Below, piece after piece: positions 49,646 through 60,646 of a DNA stretch of 64,000 nucleotides (the stretch's first letter is position 1; each line of letters opens with the position of its first letter). The notes under the pieces are model-generated. The model ran no database searches and was not told the DNA's origin. It saw only the letters and a program-made list of their open reading frames with translations. The translations under genes were made by a program, and so were the position numbers. The DNA lies in assembly GCA_021234155.1 (NCBI GenBank), contig JAJEKV010000287.1, forward strand, positions 250,001 through 314,000, given 5' to 3'. The DNA comes from Isoetes taiwanensis. Taxonomy: Eukaryota; Streptophyta; Lycopodiopsida; Isoetales; Isoetaceae.

Positions 49646-50056
49646 GGCACTCCAAGTGGTGACATGGCATGCCAAGTAAGCAAGGTCAAGTTTTGACTAG
49701 GCCAAAAATGAAAAGATGTCCATCTTTGGTCTTTTCATTGGGTGATGTTGGTAAATTTTGGGTGACATGGCTAGATGATGGTGACATGGATATGATGACT
49801 AGGACTTTATGCAAGAAATATGATAACCTTTGAAATTTTTGGTAGAGGAGTTTGGCAAGGGATAGAATAGAGGGATCTTGAAGAACTTAAAGCGCTGACA
49901 CCCTTCCCCAAATCGAACCAGGCCAGGACTTTGTGCGGCTTCTTCTTCACGAGAGGGAGAGGTGGGACCAAAGATGCCTTAGAAAGGTTGTCGGCGCCTA
50001 TGCGCCAAGCGCTCCCGGGAGGGCAAATGCCAATGTCCCCTCCCCCCCCATCTCCC
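49646..50056. other. Spacer between satellite and palindrome
   Basis: The first 80 bp (from 'ccaagtggtgacatggcatg') recur in inverted orientation at 52498-52562 after the second satellite block. No gene. Confidence 0.6.
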
Positions 50057-51950
50057 GGAGCTCGGTTTCCCTATCCGACCGTTGAATCTGGCATTCAAGT
50101 AACCTGCTTCGAGCAGGTTCAAAAAAATCCAAGATCGATCCAGGAGAACTTATCAAACCGCGAAGCGTCCTGCGGTCGACAATGTGGAAACCCAAATTTT
50201 TTATCTTTCGGGCAGTACAAAGACTCCGGGATGGAGATTCGACTTCGCCATATCATCCGGAATGCCAAAATTACCCTATGGACCAAGTTATATGGTCATT
50301 TTTTGCAACGAAAGAAACACGAACCCTCTATATGGCAGTATTTCGCATCCACCTCTTAGGCCAATTGACTACGAACCCGTTGGACATGAGCAACTTTGGC
50401 ACTTCTTGGAGAAGGGGTGGTCTTCTGCTCACGAAACTTGGTCTCCAGGGTAATATCGATGTTTTAAGTCCATTGGCGGTCGGTTCCGCAGTGCAGGTGG
50501 GAGAGTTGCCCGTCACGTGGCGAAGCCGGACCCGGAAGAGGAACTTTGGGGCAAACTGCTTCGGAAGGTTTTAAAGGGTGCTTCTGTGGGCGGCCAACAC
50601 CCTCCCTCTACCTAATGACATTACGCGCATGATCCTGGTGAATCGACTAGGATATGGCCTCAAACGTAAACCCCGTGTGTTGCTAGGTTATTGAAGGGTT
50701 TACGTTATGGAGGTCGAAGTTTTAGTCGATTGCACTTGGGACATGGTCGAAGTCAGGAAGTTGAAAACTTCGAAGCAATAGGGCAAAGCGGAATGGGGTT
50801 TGGATTTATCCTTCTCCCAATGTGGCAATTAGAAATCAAGAGCGCCTTTTGCAGCAACAAAATTGTTTGGGATCATTCGGGATGGCTAATAGATCCAAAC
50901 TCTGTTATTTCAGCTACCTTGGCTCCGCACGCATGTCTAGAAAAGATGCATCTAGTTATCCAAGAAAACGACCACGTTTTGGCCTCCGAAACGTAAACCT
51001 TGTGTGTTGCTAGGTTATTGTAGGGTTTATGTTTCGGAGGCCAAAACGTGGTCATTTTCTTAGATAACTAGGTGCACCTTTTCTAAACATGCATACGGAG
51101 CCATGTCAACTGAAATAACAGAGTTTGAATCTATTAGCCATCCCGAATGATCCCAAACAATTTTGCTACTGCAAAAGGCGCTCTTGATTTCTAATTGCCA
51201 CATTGGGAGAAGGATAAATCCAAACCCCATTCCGCCGGGCCCTATTGCTTCGAAGTTTTCAACCGCACCCTTTCTAGACCATGTCCCAAGTGTAATCGAT
51301 TAAAAAACTCGACCTCCATAACGTAAACCCTTCAATAACCTAGCAACACACAGGGTTTACGTTTCGGAGGCCATATCCTAGTCAAATTCGACCAGGATCT
51401 TGCGTAATGTCATCAGGTAGAGGGAGGGTGTTGACGCTAGAAGAAGCACCCTTAAAACCTTCCGGAAGCTGTTCGCCCCAAAGGTCCTCTCCCAAAGGCT
51501 CCTGGCCACAGACGGGCAACTCTCCCACCTGCACTGCGGAACCGACATCGCCAATGGACTCAAAACGCCGATATTACCCTGGAGACCAAGTCTCGTGAGC
51601 AGAAGACCACCCCTTCTCCAAGAGGTGCCAAAGTCGCCATGTCCAAATGTGTTCAGAGTCAATTGGCCTAAGAGGTGGATGAATACCGCCATGTAGAGGG
51701 TTCATGTTTCAAGGTGCAAAAATGACCGTATGCAAAAAATGACCGTATAACTTGGTCCCTAGGGTAATTTCTCCATTCCGGAGCCTTTATATTACCTGAC
51801 CGACAAAACACTTGGGGTTCTACACAGTCGACCACATGACGCTTTACAGTTTGATAAGTTCTCCCGAATAGATATTGGATTTTTTTGAACCTGCTCGAAG
51901 CAGGTTACTTGAACGGCAGATTAAACGGTCGGATAGGGAAAATGAGCTCC
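50057..51950. repeat. 1.9-kb palindrome (two arms of about 0.94 kb)
   Basis: The left arm starts GGAGCTC at 50057 and the right arm ends GAGCTCC at 51950. Matching opposed blocks include 'acctgcttcgagcaggttc' (50101 against about 51893), 'ccctccctctacctaatgac' (50604 against about 51415) and 'gtggcaattagaaatcaaga' (50821 against about 51188). The centre is near 51010. Arms differ by substitutions and small indels. Frames inside, e.g. 50182-50574, are open but not recognisable; they may be captured gene pieces. Confidence 0.85.
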
Positions 51951-52025
51951 ATAACGTAAACCCTTCAAGAACCTAACAACACAAATGGTTTACGTTTCGA
52001 AGGTCATATCCTAGTTAGATTCGAC

Positions 52026-52497
52026 TAGGCCCAAACATGCTAAGGTGGCTCAAACATGCCGAGGTGGCTCAAACATGCCACGTGGGCTCCAACATGCCAC
52101 CTAGGCTCCAACATGCCAAGGTGGCTCAAACATGCCACGTGGGCTCGCAACACGCCACCTAGGCTCCAACATGCCAAGGTGGGTCAAACATGCCACTCGG
52201 CTCAAACATGCCAAGGTGGCTCAAACATGCCACTAGGCACCAACATGCCACCTAGGCTCAAACATGCCACGCGGGCTCTAACATGCCACCTAGGTTCCAA
52301 CATGCCAAGGTGGCTCAAGCATGCCAAGTTGGCTCGAACATGCCATGTGGGCTCCAACATGCCACCTAGGCTCCAACATGCCAAGGTGGCTCAGGCATGC
52401 CAAGGTGGCTCAAACATGCCACCTAGGCTCCAATATGACAAGGTGGCTCAAACATGCCAAGGTGGCTCAAGCATGCCATGTGGGCTCCATCATGCCT
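52026..52497. repeat. Second block of the 19-bp satellite
   Basis: Same unit and same orientation as the main array, about 470 bp, on the other side of the palindrome. It is more degenerate, with CTAGGCACC and CGCGGGCTC variants. Confidence 0.9.
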
Positions 52498-53379
52498 AGT
52501 CTTTTCGTTATTGACCTAGTCAAAACGTGAACTTGCTCACTTGGCATGCCATGTCACCAATTGGAGGGCCACATCATATTTCCCATGATGTTTGTTGGTG
52601 CCACACAATGGTAACTACAGTAGCTAGCTTTTCCTAGGTGCCTACTATAGATGCCTACTATAGGCACCCAATAGATGTTAACTGGGTGCCTATAGTAGCT
52701 GGCATAAACGTATAGGTATGATTTGATATCATGTATAATACATGAAGAAAATTTGACACACAATTATTAGCTAGATAATTTATGCACTAGCAATCAAGTA
52801 CTTAGCTCACTTAATTTTTAAATGCAACTTTCTTCAAGGTTATGACCTTCAATATATCAAACCACAATAATTACTTTCAATGGTTTACAATGATCTACTA
52901 TTCATTTGGGATTGACCCAAAATTAATAATGGCTGATCAGATCTTCTAGCACCTAGCATGCAGATTAAATTCCCTTGTTAAAATTTGAAGCAACAATCTC
53001 GATCGGGTTCAATTCTATACTTTTGAAACTGTGTGGTTCTCATCTGCTTCAATTTGCTTACATATTTTTCGCCCAGCTGCCGAATACCATTGCGACCTAT
53101 TTAAATTCGTGCATGGCATAATATTATTTAGCCAACCTTCTACCTCTAATAGCAACTTGCTTTTTTGATCATATTGAGCCTTTTGGCCTTTTAGGCCTTA
53201 AAGATCAAAAGTCTAGATGTCAGTTCCACGAGTATGCCCACGGTGGATTTGATGTAGTCATGCAGGACTGCCATGGGTATTCATACGTCAGGCATCAATT
53301 GTCTCATTTACCGGCCAGTACTTAGGTTGCAAATCTTCCTTTAGAAAACCCAACATATGTCCATCCTCCATAAAATTCG
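52498..53379. other. Spacer after the second satellite block
   Basis: It starts with the inverted copy of 49646-49720. A local repeat of GCCTACTATAG occurs three times around 52640-52700. No gene. Confidence 0.5.
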
Positions 53380-54345
53380 TTCAGACAAGAGGCCTTGTTG
53401 TAGCAAGTATTAAATGTGTAATCCCGCATTGTATACAATGTAACCTTGGGTAATCTCTCGAGTGTAAGAATACTCTCCTCCTTCCAATATGATTACATGT
53501 TACATATTTAATTCTGGGGAATAATTACATGATTACATGTTGCTTCTAAACTACACCCATTGTCAATATCTCCTGCCATTATTGCATTCCTTGTCAAAGA
53601 CATCCTGAGCCTCTCCAAGAGAGTTACATTTCACACACATGTCTATTTAAACCATTTGCAACACAAAGATCTTCCTTAAGTACTTCAAGGGCAATCTCAG
53701 CATGTATTATCTAGCCCTTGGCTATGGCCCTTGTTTTTTGACATTTCAAACTACAAATAAATGTGACAAAATTTGAATATGCTAGTCCTAGGTTCATCTC
53801 TTCAAATAATTTGATGGCTACCTAGGCAAAACCATCTTCTCCATGTCCTGACATTAGCGAATTCCCAGATACTACACCTCTTGAGCTGCTAGGTTGTTAA
53901 AAGTTTTACAAGCCTCTACAAATGTGCCACATTTAACATACATGTCTATCAAAATGCCAAGAATAATAACTTTTTCAAGTCCTTGCTGCAAAACCTCATT
54001 ATGTATTTCTCTACCCCTGTCTAAAGCTTTGCCACTGCAAGCTTTCAAATAGCATGTAAATATAACATCAATCAAAGGCAATACCTTCTAACTGCATTTG
54101 ATCCGAACACTGAAGTGCTTTTCGACCAAATCCATAGTCAACATATCATGAAATCCAATGGTACATTTCGATCATAATTTTTGCTAAAAATGGTTTCAGC
54201 TTCTGTAATTGAACCACACTTGGCATATGTGTCAACAAAAATCCAACCAATATAAGGTTCTCTTTAGGGCCTTTGTGAGCAATTCCAGTTTATATCTCTC
54301 TACCCTTTATTCCCATGTTGGCAAGAACTTTTAAACTGCAAACTA
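53380..54345 (-). pseudogene. PPR-protein pseudogene
   Basis: The minus strand shows successive degenerate PPR motifs. The best part, 54081-53872, reads DVIFTCYLKACSGKALDRGR, EIHNEVLQQGLEKV, ILIDMYVKCGTFVEACKTF. More repeat pieces lie on both sides in other frames (e.g. KRHVCEM and NSLMSGHGEDG-like strings), with many stops. It is an old fragment of an organelle RNA-binding protein gene caught in the transposon. Confidence 0.75.
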
Positions 54346-56703
54346 ATGTGACAACCACATTAGATTTATGGGAATCTTTAACAACCGTATTTTATTTTAT
54401 AAGCATGCATCTCATCAACGACTGAGATGGGCCAACATGAACGGCTTGGATTTCGATCCAAGTCCTCTCATTCTATTGGCCCATCTGTTTCCCCCCTTTG
54501 CCTTAGGTTTGACTATTCTGCATTGGCGCTCAGCTACCGACGATTTCCCAGCTCCGGCTATGGCGCTCCAACGATGCATGCCCTTATCTCTTGCATGTCA
54601 GCCCAGAAAAGGATGCCTGCATGCATCCAACCATTTTGTGCTCCGGCTGTGCTTGGGAAAGTCTAGCCCAAGAAAAGGAAGCGATAAGTAACAGATCAAT
54701 AGTTGACACTTCTCTTCACATGGTTTGCAGCCCGGATTTGTTCCTAGATCAGAACAAGATTTGCTTAGCAAGGTGGCAAGGAAAAAAACGGCGGCTTCTG
54801 GTTCATATCTCTTTGCATTTCTGCCAGTGTAGCTCCTTCTGCTTCAAATCGGCAGGTCTGGCTAACACGACTTATTCAAATCAATTTTATTCTTCAAATA
54901 TTTAGTAGGATATACATGTAATGCATGTGCGTAATGCGTAATGCAAAAGTGATATGGATACTTCCATGTCTTTGAATAATGATTATACCTAGTGGGAGAT
55001 GTATGCAAAGTGGGGAGGCGCTCAAATCCTACCATTAATGTGGAGGGAAATCGGTTCTTAGCTCCAGCAAATGTCGATGCAAAAGAAGTAGGCACTCTAC
55101 CAGGAAGTAGGCACTCTATTTGTAGTGTTAATAGCTTTTTTTCTTCCCTTTCTCTGACCATAACTCTTATGCATAAGCTGCATGTTACAAAACGAGACAG
55201 ATGAAGGCATATGGAAAAACAAGAATTGGAAATCAGAGGGGAATACTTTGTTCCTAAATGGAGCTTACTTTGTTCCATCTGGTTCTTAATCGAGGTTGTT
55301 TATGGCAAGGCATCCAGCCCCGCCTAGCCGGGCCACACCTATTGGATTTGTACAATGCTAATGTTGGAGCCGCCCCCTCAGAGGCAAAAAGCGCGCCTTT
55401 GTTGCAGAATTGGGGTGGAATACAACAACAAGAGGGTTAGGGGAAAATAGAAAACAAGGTAGTCAATACATTTGTTTTCGTGTTTTTTTTTTCGCTTGAA
55501 TAATGCCGCCAGCTTTTTTTTCTCGATCTTCCTATTTTTTTAATAGAAGCATATAAGAATTTTGACTCAACTGGGTTTCTGAGGAAAATTAGGAAAGAAT
55601 AGTGTGATAGTCTTGAAAATAAAATGGAAATAACATTTAAAAACATGATTCAGGTGCTCTGTTTTATGTATATTCAACTGTGCGATAGTAATTGGATAGC
55701 CACTCCAGCTACAATATACTCAACCTTTAACTATTGAAATTACATTGATTTAATATTTTGAAATGTTTTAAACTTAACTATTGAGTGTTTTAATTAAGAT
55801 TAGTATTTGAATAGCCTTTTGGACTTGTTTGGGTTCGATTCCCAAAAAGGCTTTCTTTTTTTACAATAAAAAAGATCAATACAAAATTAATAATATATTA
55901 GCTTTAAATTGTGGTCTTCTGTAATTTTTTTTTTTAGTGTGTGCCACGTGTCAACATTTGGTTTGTTAGAAGACATTGGAAATAATACTTTGTTTTTTCC
56001 CTACGTGTAATAATAATGCTTTTTTATTTTAAAACTATGCCACGTGTCCATATTTGATTAGCTAGAATAATGTTTTTTATTTAAAAAGTGCCACGTGTCA
56101 AGATCTCATTAGTTAAACAACTACATTAAAAACTCGTATTTTTTTTACGTGTTATAATATTAATTTTTACATGTCCTTATTTTAAGAAAAACAATCGCTA
56201 GATCTCATTAACACATGTAGTGTTTTGTAAATTAAAAAAAGGCCATGTTTTTTTTTTTTTTTTTGCAAAAAACAACACTTGAAACGACGTGTCCATATTG
56301 AGAAAAAGAACACTTGAAAACATTATTTTTTTATTTTCTATGTGTTCTCTTCGTTGTAGTTTTTTATTTCTAGTGTTGTAATTTAGTTTTTCAAGTGTAG
56401 TAAAATTAAAACCTACGCATGCTTTTTTAAAGATAAACAACGCATGGTTCCATAAAAAACAACAGTGAAGGAAAAAAGTACACGTTGACAAAAATTCACA
56501 AAAACTATGTCAATTTTTTCTACACGTGGATTTTTCTGCCAAAAGACCACTATGGGAAATTTCTGAAAAAACCATCGCCTCTTTGTGCAAATCCGGATAA
56601 ACAGCCACGTGGACTTTTGGGGTTATTTTGGTGTTGTTTTGGCATAAAACAACACTTCCGCACAACTAAAAACAACTGCGGGACCAAAAATTGGGGTCGA
56701 TTG
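54346..56703. other. Right part of the 12.2-kb insertion
   Basis: No gene is supported; a frame at 54368-54691 has no known motif. From about 55920 the sequence becomes A/T-rich with repeated GCCACGTGTC strings and AAAACAACACTT-type motifs, opposed to the T/G-rich motifs of the left end. Confidence 0.5.
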
Positions 56704-57566
56704 TAAAGCTTAATAGATGATGCTCCTAGTTAGTCCCCTCTTAGTGCATTACTAGATTTCGCCTCGTGGTACAAGAACCCCACCGGTTGTGGGTGAAGGG
56801 GCCAGACCGGGCTTAGAATGAGGTTCGTGTTTCGACCCTTGACCGATCCCTCCGGTGTGTAAGGCCTCCACCGGGATCGAGTGACTAGGTCTAATGGCTT
56901 GCCACCGAAAGTGTGGGTAAGGCATGGGCTCGACACCGTGTGGGGTGGAGTTCACCTTCCGTGGGTTAAGTCAATAAGGGCGGTGGCCCTCTAGTCACCT
57001 TTGGGTCGGCATGTAGATCTCGAGAGAGTGATCCCCACCGCCCCATCGGGATCGGGAGATGTAACCCAGGGAATAGCCCCTTTGGCTATGCACCCGGCGC
57101 AAGCTCTGGGCCGAGGTCCCAACACTTTTCAACGCATTCGCAAAGTGTGCAACGGGGAGGGGCGGATGGAGTGGACAACCCAATGCCATGTTCTTATGCC
57201 AGCCCAATCCATTGTCATGATTCTCGTCTCGCAATGAACTCGAGGCCCAAGCGTGTCGGGCCTATCCCCTGTGTCCGAGCCTTGGGTAGGAACTTCCTTT
57301 GTATTGTGCTGATCTTTGTCTATGCAGATATGTGGTGAGCCATCCTTCGAGATGGTCATGATGTGCTTTGATGTATATGTACTTACATATATTTACGCTT
57401 CCGCAGCTAGCTAGGCCCTGAGGGAGACAGGGTAAATGACACCTTCATTCTTCCCACTGGATTGCAGTGATGTGTGGAGGGCCTTGTATCAGCGTGGAGC
57501 TGGTATAGGGGATGAACTCCTGTTTGTATACGATGAGTGCACCGTATACGAGTAGGGGACGTCACA
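56704..57566 (+). mobile_element. 3' LTR of the nested element, second part
   Basis: It resumes with TAAAGCTTAATAGATGATGC, matching 34787 onward, and ends ATACGAGTAGGGGACGTCAC then A at 57566, a clean CA end followed by the ACGTG duplication. It differs from the 5' LTR mostly by one-base indels in GC-rich text. Confidence 0.9.
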
Positions 57567-57571
57567 ACGTG

Positions 57572-57871
57572 AGTCTGCTGAAGAAGCATACTCCCAATCC
57601 AGAGGAAGTTTTGGACACTCCAACGATGTTGGAAATGACAGAAGAGCTGTTAGAAATAGTTCCAGAGCTAATTCTTGATAAAGCCTTCAAGAAAACAAGG
57701 AGATCGGAGTTCCTCCAATACTTGGTCAAGTGGAAACACTTGCCGGTGGAAGACGCAACATGGGTACTTAAAAGAGATCTGGAAAAGCAGTACCCACAGT
57801 TTATGGAGCAATGGGACGGCAAGGTCATCTCCGAAGAAATCGGCTCAGGCATGTCGATTTGTGTAGATTAA
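57572..57871 (+). pseudogene. Chromodomain end of the split gypsy integrase
   Basis: It continues the integrase frame of 34151 (SLLKKHTPNPEEVLD) and ends with a chromodomain: ILDKAFKKTRRSEFLQYLVK, WKHLPVEDATWVLKRDLEKQ, YPQFMEQW. The aromatic and acidic positions of a chromodomain are visible (YLVKWK, ATWV). Chromodomains of chromoviruses direct integration to chromatin by reading histone marks, typically H3K9 methylation. The frame is intact to a TAA at 57869 that lies within 3' UTR-like sequence. With the nested element spliced out, integrase and chromodomain are in frame. Confidence 0.9.
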
Positions 57872-58701
57872 CAGCTTGCTAGTTAAGTATAATCTACGCA
57901 TGCAACCTATGAGGTAAGGGTTGCATGCGTTGCTACCCATGATGAGATTACTACGGTGATCTCTAGGACGTGGTGTAATGTCAATGTAGGCATGACCGCG
58001 GTGCGCTTTGGAAAGTCTACTGGGTCTCCCCTGAAGTAGACGACCTCGAGAGAAAGGAGGTCATCGAGGAATGCACCGATAGGAAAAGCACCTCTAGCCC
58101 CATATATGCTTTGATAGGAGGAATCGGCCTTCCCCCCACATACGGGGAAAGACCTATCCTCCATCTTTGGGCAACTAAAGGTGTAGGCATGAGCCATATA
58201 GGCATTATAGGCTGTCTCCTCGGCCACGATGGAAGAATCATCCTCTTCCTACGCCGGGAGATTAGCCATGCATTCATGTAGATAGGTGGGGTGGTCACCA
58301 TATAACCAAAAATTTTATAAATAATTAAAAATGGTACTAATGTAGTGTTGACCTGCAGGCCAATAGAGCGCTCCGGAGGGCCAGGAGGTCGAACTACGAA
58401 GACTTGCAACACAATTTTGTTGTAAAGTGTTGCAAGGAACAAAGAGTACCTCGAAGAATAATTGTATATATAATAATAAACCGAAACATTAGGAATTATT
58501 GTTGTAATGACATAAGTGATAACCATTGGATTGAATAATAGTATAATAATGTCTATAAATATTACCTTGAGGTAATCCTATTAAAATGTATGACTATAAT
58601 AATAAGTATGTCGTATGCATGAGGTTGATTGCAGGTTAACAAAATCCCAAGGTGGGGAGACCCACGATGCTGCAGACAGCATCAATTCAAGGTGGGGAGA
58701 A
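57872..58701 (+). other. 3' UTR-like region and polypurine tract of the gag-pol copy
   Basis: Homologous to 42640-43830. It holds the GCATGCAACC hairpin (57896-57930), one TTGCAACAC hairpin (about 58405-58437), a GATGCTG...CAGCATC hairpin (58665-58684), and the polypurine tract AAGGTGGGGAGAA (58689-58701) right before the LTR. No coding potential. Confidence 0.75.
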
Positions 58702-60639
58702 TGTGACGTTCAAAGATGATACTCTGGCCTCAAGACTCAGATACCGTGATTACCGCCACGCCGATTATCGCCGCCCGGGCCGTCGCGGTAATGCCCGGCG
58801 TGTACCTGCCAAGCAAGGACGCCCTAGGGGGCAACTTGCAATGGTGCGTACACTTAGCAATGCGCGCACCTTTAGACCTTTAACCCATTAATTTTTTTTT
58901 TTTTTTTTTTTTGGAGGCAAGGTGACACCATGAAGGTGCCATTTTTTATATTATCAGAATAAAAGAGTACATGCATCAACAATATGGGAAGTTACTACAG
59001 GAGCATACCTCAACATCTTCGCTTCCCATAAGCTATGCTTATTCAGAACTCCTTAAGAGTTAGATTGGAAATATTTTAGCAAATCAGATAGCCCCTTTAT
59101 GGCTTGGTAAAATTAAGCACAAAAACTTTCACAAATAACAGAAAATATACCAGATAAAGAGACATGTTTTTGTAGAAAAGCCTGCCACACTGATCCAAAG
59201 AGCTGCCACTGCTCACTGCCCTCTACGATCCGCGTCCGACACTAAGAGGGATCTTGATGCAATGCTGCATTGTTGGGAAAATACGGTCATCCTCAAGTTG
59301 GCTAGGCTTAGAACAAGCTCAGCCGCCAAACTCCTCTCTAAAGTCCGGTGCATAATATATCTCCGCATTTGGATGTCCCTAGCTCGGCATTATCATCCCA
59401 ATCCCTTCCTGTAAATAATGCCGAGCTCACCTGAGGAGTCAATTCCAACTCCCACGATCTACCGTGCGCTCCAGCTTGTCAGATCATCCTTCCGACTGCA
59501 TCCCGAAGCAGATCAGAGACATGGACGCCTTCAGATCGAGAGGAGCGAACCAGGGATCAGGTATTTGGTCGATTGAATAGCCTAAACCTTATTCCAGCCT
59601 TCGAACCAGTAGGTTTAGCCTATTAAATCGCCCTTAGTAACCAAGCAGATCCTAAGAATTGACTCTAACTAAAGAACCTAACTCTATGTATTAGATTAGT
59701 TCTTATTACTTATGTTCATATGGTGGGCGGATGTATTCTGTGGACTCATTGTATTGGGAAGGGGGGTAGAGACTTAAAGCTTAGTAGATGATGCCCCTAG
59801 CTAGTCCCTCTTAGTGCATTACTAGTTTTCGGCCTGCGGTACGGGGAGCCCACCTCGGTTGTGGGTGAAGGGGCGGGACCGGGCTTAGAATGAGGTTCGT
59901 GTTCGACCCCTTGACCGATCCCCGGTGTGTAAGGCCTACTGGGGATCGAGTGACTAGGTCTAATGGCTTGCCACTGAGTGTGGGTAAGGCATGCATGGGC
60001 TCGACACCCGTGGGGTGGTGTTCACCTTCCAGTGGGTTAAGTCGAATAAGGGCAGTGGCCCTCTAGTCACCTTGGGTCAGATTAAGATCTACGGAGGGAG
60101 TGATCCTACCCGCCCCATCGGGATTTGGGGAGATGTAATCCGGGAATAGCTCCTTTGGCTATGCACCCCGTGGGGCCACGGTCAGGTCCCAACACTTTTC
60201 AACCTACTCGCAAAGTGTACAGGAGGGGCGGATGGAGTGGACAACCCTAAGCCATGTTCCTATGCCAGCCCCATCCATTGTCATGATTCATGCGCGCGAA
60301 ACTCGAGACCCAAGCTAGTCGGGTCATTCCCTGGAGTCTGAGCCTTGGGTAGGAACTTCCTTTGTATTGTGCTGATCTTTGTCTATGCAGATGTTGATGT
60401 GCCACCCTTCGAGGTGGATATATGATGTTATGTTACTGACGTGTATGTTTGCGCTTCCGCAGCCTAGGTAGGCCCCGAGGAAGGCGGGGTAAAATGACCC
60501 CTTCACTCTTCCTAATCGTGGACTCTAGGCGGTCACGGTGATATGTGGAGGGCCCCCAGATCGGTGTGGAGCCGGTGCGGGGACGAACTCCTTTGTATAC
60601 TGGTGCGGGCATCGTGATAATGAAAGTGGGGACGCCACA
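58702..60639 (+). mobile_element. LTR shared by two tandem internal regions
   Basis: It starts TGTGACGTTC after a polypurine tract and ends GGGGACGCCACA. Upstream lies the 3' end of one internal region (chromodomain, UTR) and downstream the 5' end of another (H3-like ORF), so this LTR serves as 3' LTR for one and 5' LTR for the next. It is enlarged by a poly(T)-started insertion (58892 to about 59428), and about 110 bp of LTR around the TATA box is missing at that place. Confidence 0.85.
58892..59428 (-). mobile_element. Poly(A)-tailed retroposon in the LTR
   Basis: The T21 run at 58892-58912 is the poly(A) tail of a minus-strand insertion. The body is unlike the LTR and carries no recognisable domain; text near the tail could be a LINE 3' UTR. 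The far end has a 13-bp inverted repeat (AGCTCGGCATTAT at about 59380 against ATAATGCCGAGCT at about 59414). No clear target duplication, because LTR sequence is deleted at the junction. Confidence 0.55.
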
Positions 60640-60646
60640 CGAAGAC

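Noticed and set aside
50182-50574. 130-codon protein in the palindrome
   Set aside because: Open but without recognisable domain, and partly mirrored in the other arm with stops. Recorded only as possible captured sequence.
55815-55855. tRNA gene (GGGTTCGATTCCC with AAAAGGCT)
   Set aside because: A T-arm and part of an acceptor are visible, but the 5' half of a tRNA is missing. At best a tRNA or SINE scrap.
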